Below, piece by piece: positions 18,435-29,052 of a stretch of 45,256 bases of DNA. Position numbers and translations under genes: made by a program. The stretch is taken from assembly GCA_946185225.1 (NCBI GenBank), contig CAMHIM010000004.1:1-45256 (forward strand). The letters run 5' to 3'. The notes below the pieces were generated by a model that made no database searches, was not told where the DNA came from, and saw nothing but the letters and a program-made list of their open reading frames with translations. This DNA is from an uncultured Prevotellaceae bacterium. GTDB lineage: Bacteria > Bacteroidota > Bacteroidia > Bacteroidales > Bacteroidaceae. The stretch's first letter is position 1, and each line of letters opens with the position of its first letter.

Positions 18435-20486
18435 TTATTGTTTCAGTTCCGGATAGCTGAGGCGGGTGTGATGGATGGTCTTCAGCTTCTCGATGAGCAC
18501 CGTCTTGGCGTACTGGATGTCACGGAAGGTGATGGGGCACTCCCTGAAGTAGCCGTCGGCCACCTGTGAGTCAATGAGGCGGTTGACCAGTTCCTTGATG
18601 GACTTCTCGCTGTAGTCGGCCAGCGACCGGGAGGCCGCCTCCACGGTGTCGGCCATCATGAGCACGGCCTGCTCCTTGGTGAACGGGTTCGGACCGGGGT
18701 AGGTGAAAAGCAGCTCGTCGACAGGCTCGTCAGGATGCTCGTTCTTGTACTTGACGTAGAAGTACTTTGTCTTGCCCTGGCCGTGGTGAGTCTGGATGAA
18801 CTCCTTGATGACCTGCGGCAGACCGTACTTGTCGGCCAGCTTTACGCCTTCAGTCACGTGGCTGATAATCATGGACGCACTCTCGATGCAGGTCAGCGTC
18901 TCGTGGGGGTTGAAGCCTGACTGGTTCTCGGTGAAGTAGATGGGGTTCTGCGTCTTGCCGATGTCATGGTAGAGTGCCCCGGTGCGTACCAGCTGCGCAT
19001 TGCCGCCAATCTTGCGGGCAATCTCCGCCGCCAGGTTGCCTACCTGGATGGAGTGCTGGAACGTGCCGGGAGCCACCTCGCTCATGAGGCGAAGCAGTTT
19101 CTTGTTCATGTCGCTCAACTCGATGAGGGTAATGTCAGAGGTGAAGCCGAAGAGCTTCTCGATGATGTACAGCAGGGGGTAGGTGCAGAAGAGCAGGATG
19201 CCGTTGACCAGCAGGAAGTTGTACTCGCTGCTGTCAATGGCGTTCAGCTGGCTGCTGTTCATCCAGTCGAGTGCGAGGTTGGTGGCCATGCTGGCAGCGG
19301 TGACGGCGGCCGCCGTCCAGAACAGCTGGGAACGGCTGCTCAGTTCGCGCAGACTGTAGATGGCAGTCATGCCCGCTACCATCTCGACGACAATGAATTC
19401 GAAGGGACGCTGCAGCAGGGCGGCGCACAGCAGCACCAGCACGGTGTGGGTGACAAAGGCTGTGCGGGAGTCCATGAAGATGCGGATGATGATGGGGACG
19501 ACGGCAAAGGGCACGATGAAGATGTGAAGAATGGTGTGCCCCACCATCAGCGCTGCCAGTACGGCAAAGATGACGATAAGCGTGTAGGGCATCATCATGC
19601 TGCGCGTCTTGTCAAAGTAGTCGTCCCTGAACAGCAGAAGGTACAGGGTGAAGCACACCATGAGTATCAGCACGAAGGCACTCTCGCCCAGGATGGTGGC
19701 GCTCAGCTGGCGGTTGTCATGGTGACGGCGGTCCAGCTCCCGGAAGAGCGAGGTCAGTATGTTCTTTGTCTGCTCGTCGACGATGTCGCCGCGGTCGATA
19801 ATCTTCTGGCCCCGCTGGACGACCCCGCTGGCCAGCGGAATGCTGTTCGTGAGGTCAGCCTTGCTGGCCTCGCTGCGCTGCTTGTCGAAAATGAGGTTCG
19901 GCACGATGTAGCTGTTCAGGTTGCACTGCCTCAGCTGCTCCTGGTGGCTCTTGAGGACAGGGTCTTCCAGCAGCTGCTCATAGGCGATGACAGGCGAACA
20001 GACCTTGGTGATGACGGTGCTGACGGCCGTCTTCCCGTTGACGATGCGGATGGTGCACAGCGTGTCCTTGCTCAGTTCGCTGAACTCCGTCGAGTTCATG
20101 ATGCCTTGCAGGTACAGGCGGTGGAGCCGGTTGGCAATGATGCTGATGTAGTCCTTCGAGAGGCCGGGGATGCCTTCCTTGAAGTCGTTGGCAAACTTCC
20201 TGACCTGCTGGCCGCCCACTTCCTTCTGGTAGCTGTAGTAAGGCTCGTATTCCTTCAGCGCGCTGTCACGCTCGGCTTTGATAGTCGCCTCGCTTTTATA
20301 GACGGGGAAGTCGAAGGGTGCCGTCAGCGTGCCGTAGTGCCAGGGGCGTCCTTGCTCTATCTTCTGGTAGTGGTTACCCTCGCGCGGCAGCGACCAGACG
20401 ATGATGGCCGTTGTGCCAAGTACGAGTATCAGTAGTGTCAGCACGTCGCGCAATGCGATGCTGATTTTCGATTTTCTGTCTCTCAT
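18435..20486 (-). CDS. 7TM receptor-type HD-domain phosphohydrolase (PgpH-like; family includes c-di-AMP phosphodiesterases)
   Basis: 683 aa; multiple TM helices, HD motif ALYHDIGKTQNPIYFTENQ, HHGQGKTKYFY. Confidence 0.88.
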   Translation of the reverse strand: MRDRKSKISIALRDVLTLLILVLGTTAIIVWSLPREGNHYQKIEQGRPWHYGTLTAPFDFPVYKSEATIKAERDSALKEYEPYYSYQKEVGGQQVRKFANDFKEGIPGLSKDYISIIANRLHRLYLQGIMNSTEFSELSKDTLCTIRIVNGKTAVSTVITKVCSPVIAYEQLLEDPVLKSHQEQLRQCNLNSYIVPNLIFDKQRSEASKADLTNSIPLASGVVQRGQKIIDRGDIVDEQTKNILTSLFRELDRRHHDNRQLSATILGESAFVLILMVCFTLYLLLFRDDYFDKTRSMMMPYTLIVIFAVLAALMVGHTILHIFIVPFAVVPIIIRIFMDSRTAFVTHTVLVLLCAALLQRPFEFIVVEMVAGMTAIYSLRELSSRSQLFWTAAAVTAASMATNLALDWMNSSQLNAIDSSEYNFLLVNGILLFCTYPLLYIIEKLFGFTSDITLIELSDMNKKLLRLMSEVAPGTFQHSIQVGNLAAEIARKIGGNAQLVRTGALYHDIGKTQNPIYFTENQSGFNPHETLTCIESASMIISHVTEGVKLADKYGLPQVIKEFIQTHHGQGKTKYFYVKYKNEHPDEPVDELLFTYPGPNPFTKEQAVLMMADTVEAASRSLADYSEKSIKELVNRLIDSQVADGYFRECPITFRDIQYAKTVLIEKLKTIHHTRLSYPELKQ

Positions 20487-20517
20487 TGCTGTGTGTCGAA
20501 TATCATGATTGGTAGTG

Positions 20518-20525
20518 CAAATGTA
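20518..20525 (-). promoter_or_regulatory. candidate -7 element TACATTTG for the HD-phosphohydrolase gene
   Basis: Forward CAAATGTA, ~32 bp upstream of start 20486. Confidence 0.55.
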
Positions 20526-20630
20526 ATCAATAAGTTTAAGTTGAACAAATTATAAGGCGGAAAAGACGGTTTTTTACACCTTTCTTAATAAAAAGCACGC
20601 AAGAACCTGCGTACTCTGACAGAAAAGTTG

Positions 20631-20638
20631 TACCTTTG
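20631..20638 (+). promoter_or_regulatory. candidate -7 element TACCTTTG for gltX and the downstream LPS operon
   Basis: TACCTTTG, 21 bp before the gltX ATG at 20660. Confidence 0.65.
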
Positions 20639-20659
20639 CACACAAAAACATAAAGTATC

Positions 20660-22180
20660 ATGTCAGAGAGAAAAGTCAGGGTGCGCTTCGCACCAAGTCC
20701 TACGGGACCCTTGCATATCGGCGGTGTGCGTACCGCCTTGTATAACTACCTTTTTGCCCGCCAGCACGGCGGTGACTTCGTGTTCCGTATAGAGGATACG
20801 GACACGACGCGCTTTGTTCCCGGAGCAGAGGAGTATATCATAGAGTCATTCAAGTGGCTGGGTCTGCACTTCGACGAGGGCGTCAGTTTCGGAGGTGACA
20901 AAGGACCCTACCGCCAGAGTGAGCGTCGCGACATCTACAAGAAGTATGTGCAGCAACTGGTCGACGAGGGAAAGGCCTACATCGCCTTTGACACACCGGA
21001 GGAGCTGAGTGCCAAGCGCGAGGAGATACAGAACTTCCAGTATGACGCCAAGACGCGTCAGCAGATGCGTAACTCGCTCACCATGCCGAAGGAGGAGGTG
21101 GAAGGCCTGGTGAATGGCGGTACCCAGTATGTGGTGCGCTTCAAGATTGAGCCGGGACAGGAAATCCTGGTCAACGACCTGATACGCGGCGAGGTACGTG
21201 TGAAGAGCGACATCCTGGACGACAAGGTGCTCTATAAGAGTGCCGACGAGCTGCCCACCTATCACCTGGCCAATATCGTCGACGACCATCTCATGGAGAT
21301 TACCCATGTCATCCGCGGTGAGGAGTGGTTGCCGTCGGCTCCTCTGCACGTGTTGCTGTACCGTGCCTTCGGGTGGGAAGACACAATGCCTCGCTTTGCC
21401 CACCTGCCGCTGCTGCTGAAACCCGACGGAAAGGGAAAACTGTCAAAGCGCGACGGCGACCGCCTGGGATTCCCCGTGTTCCCTCTGGCCTGGCGTGACC
21501 AGCAGACGGGAGAGGTGACGGCTCGTGGCTACCGTGAGGACGGCTACTTCCCCGAGGCCGTCATCAACTTTCTCGCTCTGCTCGGCTGGAACCCCGGTAC
21601 GGAGCAGGAGATGTTTACGCTGGAGGAGCTGGTAGAGCAGTTCGACATCTCAAAATGCTCGAAGGCCGGTGCGAAGTTTGCCTACGAGAAAGGCATCTGG
21701 TTTAATCATGAGTATATCCTGAAGAAGTCGAACGAGGAAATTACCGACCTCTTTGAGCCGATAGTCCGTGAACACGGCGTTACCGAGCCGAAGGAGCGCA
21801 TCCTGCAGGTGGTCAGCATGATGAAGGACCGCGTGTCGTTCGTCAAGGAACTGTGGCCCCTGTGCTCGTTCTTCTTCGAGGCTCCTGCGGCATACGACGA
21901 GAAAACGGCGAAGAAACGCTGGAAAGAAGACTCGGCCAGCCAGCTGACGGAACTGATGGAAGTGCTGGAAGCTATTGAGGACTTCTCGCTGGAAAATCAG
22001 GAGAAGATTGTCCACCAGTGGATAGAACAGAAAGGGTATAAGCTTGGCAATATCATGAACGCCTGGCGACTGACGCTTGTCGGCGAGGGCAAGGGCCCCG
22101 GCATGTTCGACATATCGGCCTTCCTCGGCAAGGAGGAGACGCTTGCCCGCATGAAGAAAGCCATCGAAATCCTCGGATAA
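20660..22180 (+). CDS. gltX: glutamyl-tRNA synthetase
   Basis: 506 aa; [27 protein letters not shown] (HIGH), KLSKRDGD (KMSKS-type). Confidence 0.98.
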   Translation: MSERKVRVRFAPSPTGPLHIGGVRTALYNYLFARQHGGDFVFRIEDTDTTRFVPGAEEYIIESFKWLGLHFDEGVSFGGDKGPYRQSERRDIYKKYVQQLVDEGKAYIAFDTPEELSAKREEIQNFQYDAKTRQQMRNSLTMPKEEVEGLVNGGTQYVVRFKIEPGQEILVNDLIRGEVRVKSDILDDKVLYKSADELPTYHLANIVDDHLMEITHVIRGEEWLPSAPLHVLLYRAFGWEDTMPRFAHLPLLLKPDGKGKLSKRDGDRLGFPVFPLAWRDQQTGEVTARGYREDGYFPEAVINFLALLGWNPGTEQEMFTLEELVEQFDISKCSKAGAKFAYEKGIWFNHEYILKKSNEEITDLFEPIVREHGVTEPKERILQVVSMMKDRVSFVKELWPLCSFFFEAPAAYDEKTAKKRWKEDSASQLTELMEVLEAIEDFSLENQEKIVHQWIEQKGYKLGNIMNAWRLTLVGEGKGPGMFDISAFLGKEETLARMKKAIEILG

Positions 22181-22192
22181 CCCCCAGCCGCA

Positions 22193-23461
22193 ATGATGCG
22201 CTACGTGTACAGCATAGTCATGAAGTGCTTCCAGTGGCTGCTGCCCCTGTTGGCACTGACGACACGGAAGGAGAGCAAACTGCATCGCTTTGCCGTGGGA
22301 CACCGCCATGCGCTGGCCACCATCGAGGCGGCTCGCAAGGCTCATCCCGACATCAGCGTCTGCTGGGTACATGCGGCATCGCTGGGTGAGTATAATGTCG
22401 TGCGTCCGCTGATAGAACGGCTGAAGCAGCGCACGGGCTGTGTCATCGTGATGACCTTCTTCTCGCCGACGGGCGTGGAGGCCCTGACAGGGCGTGAGAC
22501 GTTGCCACCCTTTATTGACGCCGTATTCTACTTACCCCTTGACACGCGCAGCAACGTGCGACGCTTCTTGGACGTCGTGCGGCCGGAAAAGGCCATCTTT
22601 GCCGTCTCGGAATACTGGGTCAACTACCTGCTGGAGCTGAAACGGCGCGGCATCCCTGCCTTCCTCATCTCCGGAGTCGTGTCGGAACGGTCGGCCTTGC
22701 TGAAATGGTATGGACGCCTGTTCTATGCCGATGCACTGAAGGCCTACCGCGCCATGATGGTGCTGGACGAGGATTCGCAGCACCGGCTGCAGGAACTGGG
22801 CGTTGAGAACGCCGTCGTGGTCAGCGACCCGCTGTTCGACGCTGCCGTCAGCGTGGCGAAGATGCCCTACTCGGACGAGACCATCGAGCGGTTCTGTAAC
22901 GGCGACAGGGTGTTTGTTGCTGGAAGCATCCACGACGACAACGACCTGAAACTGGTTTGTACACTGGCCAACCGCTACCGGAACGTGAAATTCATCTTCG
23001 TGCCGCATGAGGTGACCAGGGAACGTCTGCGGCAGATTGCCGACGGTCTCAAGGGGGCTGCTATGACCTACTCTGACTACCGGACGGCGACGTCGCCCTC
23101 CGACATCCAGGTGCTGATCATCGACTTTGTCGGGGCACTGGCACGCATCTACCGCTATGGCACGTGGGCCTATGTCGGAGGAGGATTCACCCCTTACCTG
23201 CATAGCGTCATTGAGGCAACGGCCTATGGACTGCCAGTCGCCTTCGGACCTAAGATTCACCGCAAGCCCATGCTGCGTAAGATGATGGCTCTTGGCATCG
23301 GACAGAGTGTAAAGACGGCCGATGAACTGGATGACTGGTTCATTCCCTTGAGGAAGAATACCGAACTGCTTGCCAATATCCGCCAGAAGGCAATCGCTTT
23401 CATGCAGCAGAACAGCGGAGTGGCGGAGAAGGTGGTAAACATAATCCTAAGCAAGTCATAG
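22193..23461 (+). CDS. waaA: 3-deoxy-D-manno-octulosonic acid (Kdo) transferase
   Basis: 422 aa; VCWVHAASLGEYNVVRPLIERLK, VMTFFSPTGVE, YVGGGFTPYLHSVIEATAYGLPVAFGP. Confidence 0.95.
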   Translation: MMRYVYSIVMKCFQWLLPLLALTTRKESKLHRFAVGHRHALATIEAARKAHPDISVCWVHAASLGEYNVVRPLIERLKQRTGCVIVMTFFSPTGVEALTGRETLPPFIDAVFYLPLDTRSNVRRFLDVVRPEKAIFAVSEYWVNYLLELKRRGIPAFLISGVVSERSALLKWYGRLFYADALKAYRAMMVLDEDSQHRLQELGVENAVVVSDPLFDAAVSVAKMPYSDETIERFCNGDRVFVAGSIHDDNDLKLVCTLANRYRNVKFIFVPHEVTRERLRQIADGLKGAAMTYSDYRTATSPSDIQVLIIDFVGALARIYRYGTWAYVGGGFTPYLHSVIEATAYGLPVAFGPKIHRKPMLRKMMALGIGQSVKTADELDDWFIPLRKNTELLANIRQKAIAFMQQNSGVAEKVVNIILSKS

Positions 23462-23465
23462 GCCT

Positions 23466-24365
23466 ATGGAGAAGCTGACTTACCATATTGTTTACGCCCT
23501 GCTGTTCCTCCTGGCCCTGTTGCCGTTATGGGCACTTTACGTACTGAGCGACGTCATCCGATTCTTTGTATACCATGTAGGCCATTACCAGTTGGAGACG
23601 GTGCGGCGAAACCTGAGACGCTCGTTCCCGGAGAAGGACGAAGAGGAACTGCTGACGATTGAACGACAGTTTTATCACCAGTTGTGCGACAACATCGTGG
23701 AAAGTGTCAAACTGCTCCATGTCAGCGACAGAACCATGAGACGCCATGTGGACGTCCGTGGTGGAGAATTGATAGAACAGGCGGCCGACGACCACAGACC
23801 CGTATTTATGCTCCTTGGACATATGGGAAACTGGGAATGGGTACAGGAGGTGTCAAAGCGCGTCAGCCGGCCATCGGTACAGGGAGAGATATACCATCCG
23901 CTTCGTAGCCCGCTGGCAGAGAGGATTATGCGTGCTGTACGCTCCCGCTACCACACCATGCTGATACCTCAGAAGGAGGCTGTCAGGACGATTATCGGTA
24001 TGAAGCAGCAGCACGACTCCTACCTGATAGGATTTATTGCTGACCAGCGCCCGAGACGGATGAGCCTGACTCACTGGATGGACTTCCTGAACCAGGACAC
24101 TCCCTATATGGTGGGTGCCGAGGGAATAGGCCGTCGGGTGAATGCGAAGTATGTTTATCTGCATGTTGCCAAACCTCGCCGCGGGCATTACGTCATGACA
24201 TTAACAGACATGGTCCTGCCTGCCTCGGCCGATTCCTGCGGAAGGAACGAACATCCCTATACGGAACTCTACATGAGGATGCTGGAGCAGAACATCCGGG
24301 AGTATCCCGCCCAATGGCTCTGGTCGCACAAGAGGTGGAAGCACCAAAGAGAAGTTAAGAATTAA
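23466..24365 (+). CDS. lipid A biosynthesis acyltransferase (LpxL/HtrB-like)
   Basis: 299 aa; RRNLRRSFPEK, LLGHMGNWEWVQ (HxxxxE/D-type acyltransferase motif), YPAQWLWSHKRWK. Confidence 0.92.
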   Translation: MEKLTYHIVYALLFLLALLPLWALYVLSDVIRFFVYHVGHYQLETVRRNLRRSFPEKDEEELLTIERQFYHQLCDNIVESVKLLHVSDRTMRRHVDVRGGELIEQAADDHRPVFMLLGHMGNWEWVQEVSKRVSRPSVQGEIYHPLRSPLAERIMRAVRSRYHTMLIPQKEAVRTIIGMKQQHDSYLIGFIADQRPRRMSLTHWMDFLNQDTPYMVGAEGIGRRVNAKYVYLHVAKPRRGHYVMTLTDMVLPASADSCGRNEHPYTELYMRMLEQNIREYPAQWLWSHKRWKHQREVKN

Positions 24366-24377
24366 ATAGTTATATAA

Positions 24378-25103
24378 ATGAACATTATCTGTGTTATTCC
24401 GGCACGCGCCGAGTCGACGCGTTTCTTTGAGAAGCCTCTGGCTCTCATTCTGGGTAAGCCCATGATACAGTGGGTCTACGAGCACTGTAAGGAAGTGCCT
24501 GAGTTTAGTGAGGTCTATGTCGCCACCGACAGCGAGAAGATACAGAGGGCAGCCGAGGCCTTCGGTGCCAAGGTCGTCATGACCCGCAGCGACCACGACA
24601 CAGCTACGGAGCGCCTGTACGAGGTGTCAACAAAGATTGAGGCTGACCTGTACGTCATGGTCAACGGCGACGAACCTCTGCTTACCCGTGAGTCTATCAT
24701 CCAGTGCATCCCGCAGAAGATTGAGGAGGAACAGCTGTATGTGTCGAACTTGATGACCGACTTTTCCAACCCCGTAGAGGTGGTGGATGCCACGAACCTG
24801 AAGATTGTCACCGACCAGCACAGCCGCTGTCTCTTCATCTCGCGCAGCCCCATTCCCTATCCCAAGGGCAACATGGACTATGTGTACCACAAGTTCGTGG
24901 GGGTGGGCGCCTTCAACCGCAAGGCCCTCGACTTCTATCACAACACCCCTCGCGGTCCCATTGAGAAGATTGAGGAGAACGACTCCTTCCGTTTCATAGA
25001 GAACAACGTACCCATCTATTACTATAACTGCCATTGCAAGTCACTCTCCGTGGACAACCGCAAGGACATTGAGGGCGTGGAGGCATATCTGAAAAGTAAG
25101 TAA
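24378..25103 (+). CDS. kdsB: 3-deoxy-manno-octulosonate cytidylyltransferase
   Basis: 241 aa; IPARAESTRFFEKPLALILGKPMIQWVYE, VNGDEPLL; near waaA. Confidence 0.95.
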   Translation: MNIICVIPARAESTRFFEKPLALILGKPMIQWVYEHCKEVPEFSEVYVATDSEKIQRAAEAFGAKVVMTRSDHDTATERLYEVSTKIEADLYVMVNGDEPLLTRESIIQCIPQKIEEEQLYVSNLMTDFSNPVEVVDATNLKIVTDQHSRCLFISRSPIPYPKGNMDYVYHKFVGVGAFNRKALDFYHNTPRGPIEKIEENDSFRFIENNVPIYYYNCHCKSLSVDNRKDIEGVEAYLKSK

Positions 25104-25111
25104 CTCAAGGA

Positions 25112-26242
25112 ATGAAGATAGGTTTCGATGCCAAGAAAGCTGTTAGAAACCTTACTGGTATAGGAAACTACAGCCGCCGGTGTGTCAATGCCCTGCTCAG
25201 ATACGGGGGGGACGTTGTGCCCATGCTGTATACTGCCGTTCCAGGAAAGCCGGAGGCGCTGGCTCAATTGGAAACGGGCTGTCGCGTGGTGCTTCCCTCG
25301 CCACTATGGAGAAAAGGCCTGTTGGGTGAATGGTGGCGTTGCCGTCGTGTATGCCGTGACATTCGGCGGCAGCAGCTCGACATCTATCACGGACTGAGTA
25401 ACGAACTCCCGTTTGGCATCCAAAAGACAGGATGCAAGAGCGTGGTAACTATCCACGACCTTATCTTTCTTAAACGGCCTGATACCTACGGCTTCTGGGC
25501 ACGTCACATCTTGCAATGGAAGACCCGCTATGCCTGTCGGGTTGCCGACCGTATCGTTGCCATCAGCGAAACTACAAAGCGGGACGTGATGGCACTGTAT
25601 GGCATTAGTGAGGACCGGATTGCGTTAGTGTATCAAAGCATTAGCCCTGTATTCTCGCAGGAAGTTGATGAGGCACAGCGGAAACAGGTGAGGGAGAAAT
25701 ACCATCTTCCTCCATGCTACATCCTTTGCGTGGGAACCATAGAGAAACGCAAGAACCAGTTGTGCCTGGTCCGTGCCTTAGCGGAACTGGCGGATGAGGT
25801 TCATCTGGTGTTAGTGGGACGCAGGACACCCTATCTTGACGAAGTTCTAGCCGAAGCGGCGCGGCTGCATGTGGCCGAAAGGGTTCATGTGCTTCATTCC
25901 GTGAGTAGTCAGGACCTGCCCGTTGTCTACCGATTGGCGTCGGTCTTCAGTCTGATGTCGGTCTACGAAGGCTTCGGACTGCCTGTCGCCGAGGCTCTGG
26001 CCAGCGGTATCCCTGTCGTGGCAGCCACAGGCTCTTGTCTGGAAGAGGCAGGGGGACCAGACAGTGTCTACCTGGCTCCACACGACGTACAGGGCGTGTC
26101 GGCAGCCATCCGCAGCATCCTGAGCAATCAGGACTATGCGGAAAAGATGGTCAGACAGGGCAGGGAGTATGTCAAGCGGTTCAGCGACCAGACGATGGCT
26201 GAGGGGCTGTTGGAACTGTATCGTTCACTGATTAACGCGTAG
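25112..26242 (+). CDS. glycosyltransferase family 4
   Basis: 376 aa; KIGFDAKKAVRNLTGIGNYSRR, SVYEGFGLPVAEALASGIPVVA. Confidence 0.9.
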   Translation: MKIGFDAKKAVRNLTGIGNYSRRCVNALLRYGGDVVPMLYTAVPGKPEALAQLETGCRVVLPSPLWRKGLLGEWWRCRRVCRDIRRQQLDIYHGLSNELPFGIQKTGCKSVVTIHDLIFLKRPDTYGFWARHILQWKTRYACRVADRIVAISETTKRDVMALYGISEDRIALVYQSISPVFSQEVDEAQRKQVREKYHLPPCYILCVGTIEKRKNQLCLVRALAELADEVHLVLVGRRTPYLDEVLAEAARLHVAERVHVLHSVSSQDLPVVYRLASVFSLMSVYEGFGLPVAEALASGIPVVAATGSCLEEAGGPDSVYLAPHDVQGVSAAIRSILSNQDYAEKMVRQGREYVKRFSDQTMAEGLLELYRSLINA

Positions 26243-26245
26243 CCC

Positions 26246-27232
26246 ATGAAGAATATATCCTATTGGACGCAGTTTGGAAAAGGCTTCTCACGCTGGTGGC
26301 TCTACATCCGTAGTTTCGGTAACTACTTCCTGGTGCCACGCTTCCTGTATCGTCTCAGACTGAACTCGCTGCTCCGTTCCTTGTCAGAGGAGGACCGCGA
26401 CTACGTACAGCGGCGTGTGGAGTATTATAACCGCCTCACGCAACCCATGCGCCTGAGTGATGCCTGTCAGGTGCGTGATTACCATTTCCCCTTCGGTCAG
26501 AAGAAGAAACTGACCAAGTACTTCTTCGACCTGTACGAGGTGGTCCGTTACTTCTCGCCTCGTGCTGCTTTCTGTTACCTTTTCGGTGATGTGACGACAG
26601 TTCCCGCCCAGCCAACGTTTGTCAAAAGCCGTCCGATACATGGGGAAAACGCCAACGCTGTGTTGCTGAAGCTGAATAAGTGGCGTCACTTCCGTTTCGT
26701 GAACGACAAAATGTCCTTTGCGGAAAAGAAGGACATGCTGGTAAACCGAACCACCTGGGCTAATGCAAACCCGCTGCGCAGAACCCTGAACGAAAAGTTC
26801 TGCCAACATCCGATGTGCAACGTCGGAAAGACGCGAATGGAGGAGGGCGAGCAGTTGCCGGAAAGCGTAAAGGGCTTCTTGAATATCCCCCAGCAGTTGG
26901 AGTATAAGTTTATTGCCTGTATCGAGGGTAACGATGTGGCTACGAGCCTGAAGTGGGTCATGTCGTCAAACTCCATCGCCGTTTCGCCTCCCCTGAACTA
27001 TGAGACGTGGTTCATGGAAGGGACGCTCATTCCCGACTATCATTTTATTGAAGTGAAGCCAGATTACTCTGATTTGATTGATAAGATGAACTACTACATC
27101 GCTCACCCGAAGGAGGCGGAGGCTATTGTACGGCATGCTCACGAGTATGTGCAGCAGTTCCTGGACAAACGCCGTGAGCGCATCATCCAGCTGATGGTGG
27201 CAGACAAGTATTTCAAGATGACCCAATGCTGA
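26246..27232 (+). CDS. glycosyltransferase family 90 (CAP10/LpsA-like)
   Basis: 328 aa; YKFIACIEGNDVATSLKWVMSSNSIAVSPPLNYETWFMEGTLIPDYHFIEVKPDYSDL is typical of GT90. Confidence 0.88.
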   Translation: MKNISYWTQFGKGFSRWWLYIRSFGNYFLVPRFLYRLRLNSLLRSLSEEDRDYVQRRVEYYNRLTQPMRLSDACQVRDYHFPFGQKKKLTKYFFDLYEVVRYFSPRAAFCYLFGDVTTVPAQPTFVKSRPIHGENANAVLLKLNKWRHFRFVNDKMSFAEKKDMLVNRTTWANANPLRRTLNEKFCQHPMCNVGKTRMEEGEQLPESVKGFLNIPQQLEYKFIACIEGNDVATSLKWVMSSNSIAVSPPLNYETWFMEGTLIPDYHFIEVKPDYSDLIDKMNYYIAHPKEAEAIVRHAHEYVQQFLDKRRERIIQLMVADKYFKMTQC

Positions 27233-27240
27233 AAGAGCCT

Positions 27241-28002
27241 ATGGCGCAGAAGACGATATATATTAACAGCCGTTTTCAGGACAGTTCTCCTTTCCTGGAG
27301 CAGATTCCTTCCCTGCTGACAACACAAGGGCGGGTGGTTCAAGATGGTCGTAATCTCATCAAGGTGCTTACGTTGCCTGATGGGACAGAGGTCAATGTGA
27401 AACGTTATCACAAGCCTCACGGAATCAATACAATGGTTTACTCTCTTGGCCTAAGAAAACCTAAGGGGGCACGCGCCTATCTTCATGCTGTCCGTCTGAT
27501 GGAGCATGGCTTTGAGACCCCGGAGCCAGTAGCATATATTGAGGAACGGAAACGTGGATTGCTGGAGTATTCCTACTTCGTGAGTCTGCAGTGTCCCTAT
27601 CGGCACAAAATGTATGAATGGGGCAATGCCGAAGAGGGGACCTACGAGGATTTTGCCAAGGCCTTTGGACGGTATAGTGCCCGACTGCATGAGGCCGGCA
27701 TCCTGCACCGCGACTATACGCCGGGCAATGTGCTGTGGGAACAGTGCGGTGAAGAGTACCGCTTCTCTTTGGTAGACATCAACCAGATGGACTTCGGTCC
27801 TGTCTCCTGGCGTAAGGGATGCCGGAATATCTGCAAGTTCTGGGGCCCCAAGCGTTTTGTCGCTTTGGTGGCAGAGGCCTATGCCGATGCAAGAGGCTTC
27901 GATGTTGAAAAGACTGTAAAAAACGTCATGCAGCATCGCCAGGCCTTTTGGAAACGATATGCGCGAAAGCACTCCGTCATAACGTTTAATCTGGAAATGT
28001 AA
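27241..28002 (+). CDS. lipopolysaccharide kinase (KdkA/InaA-like)
   Basis: Start at MAQKTIYINSRFQD; kinase-like catalytic loop LHRDYTPGNVLW and VDINQMDF; VKRYHKPHGINTMVYSLGLRKPKGARAY. Confidence 0.85.
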   Translation: MAQKTIYINSRFQDSSPFLEQIPSLLTTQGRVVQDGRNLIKVLTLPDGTEVNVKRYHKPHGINTMVYSLGLRKPKGARAYLHAVRLMEHGFETPEPVAYIEERKRGLLEYSYFVSLQCPYRHKMYEWGNAEEGTYEDFAKAFGRYSARLHEAGILHRDYTPGNVLWEQCGEEYRFSLVDINQMDFGPVSWRKGCRNICKFWGPKRFVALVAEAYADARGFDVEKTVKNVMQHRQAFWKRYARKHSVITFNLEM

Positions 28003-28008
28003 GTTATT

Positions 28009-29052
28009 ATGCTGGTATTTGACTGTGAGAAACTTCGGCATCCTCATACGGGACTCTATCACTTCTGTGACCAGTTAGCGAGAGCACTCCAGAGGCAGCA
28101 GGTGGTACAAAAACTGAACCATCAGTTTGCCTTGTATCTGCCCGCAGGGATGTCAGAGGAATACGCTCCTTGTCCTGACCTCCGATTCCGCTCCTATCAT
28201 AAGTACTGGCTCCGTTCCTCCAAGATAACCTTATGGCATTCGGCATATCAGCTTACCCACTACTTTCCTGCGGGTGTTCCTGTCTTGCAGACGGTTCATG
28301 ACTTGAATTACCTGTATGAGCCTCTTTCCGAGTACAAGCGGAGAGCATATAGCCGTCGGCTGAAAAGTCATCTGCGGCAAGTAAGACACCTGGTGGCCAT
28401 TTCTGACTATACGCGTCGCCAGCTTCTGGAGCACTTTGACGTAGTAGATTGTCCTGTAGATGTAATATATAATGGATGTAACACATACAAAGGCGCCGTC
28501 TGTCCTCCGGAGACGCCACCTTCGGCACCTTTCTTCTTTGCCGTAGCTACCATCCTTCCCAAAAAGAACTTCCATGTGCTTCCCTGCCTGTTGCAGGGAA
28601 ACCACTTCCATCTTTATCTGGCAGGCAATCCGTCTTCCTATGTGGAGCGGATTCTTGCCGAGGCACGCCGCTGGGGAGTGACGGAACGTGTCCATATCCT
28701 GGGCCCAATCTGCGAGGAAGAAAAGCACTGGTATCTGAGGCATTGCGAGGCATTCCTTTTCCCGTCTGTCGCAGAGGGATTCGGGCTGCCTGTACTGGAG
28801 GCCATGCAGTATGGACGTCCTGTTTTCCTGTCTGACCATACTTGTCTGCCTGAGATAGGTGGGACGCATGCATATTATTTTAACCATGACTTCGACTGTC
28901 GTGCCATGCAGCAGGAATTGGAAAAAGGGTTATCAGACTTTTCCGCCCACCCGCAGAAGGCAGAGCAGATGAAGAAGTACGCGTGCTCTTTCTCTTGGGA
29001 CGAGGCAGCACGGAAGTATATTGAGATTTACCAGCAAATGTTACAAAAGTGA
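28009..29052 (+). CDS. glycosyltransferase family 4
   Basis: 347 aa; FPSVAEGFGLPVLEAMQYGRPVFLS. Confidence 0.88.
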   Translation: MLVFDCEKLRHPHTGLYHFCDQLARALQRQQVVQKLNHQFALYLPAGMSEEYAPCPDLRFRSYHKYWLRSSKITLWHSAYQLTHYFPAGVPVLQTVHDLNYLYEPLSEYKRRAYSRRLKSHLRQVRHLVAISDYTRRQLLEHFDVVDCPVDVIYNGCNTYKGAVCPPETPPSAPFFFAVATILPKKNFHVLPCLLQGNHFHLYLAGNPSSYVERILAEARRWGVTERVHILGPICEEEKHWYLRHCEAFLFPSVAEGFGLPVLEAMQYGRPVFLSDHTCLPEIGGTHAYYFNHDFDCRAMQQELEKGLSDFSAHPQKAEQMKKYACSFSWDEAARKYIEIYQQMLQK

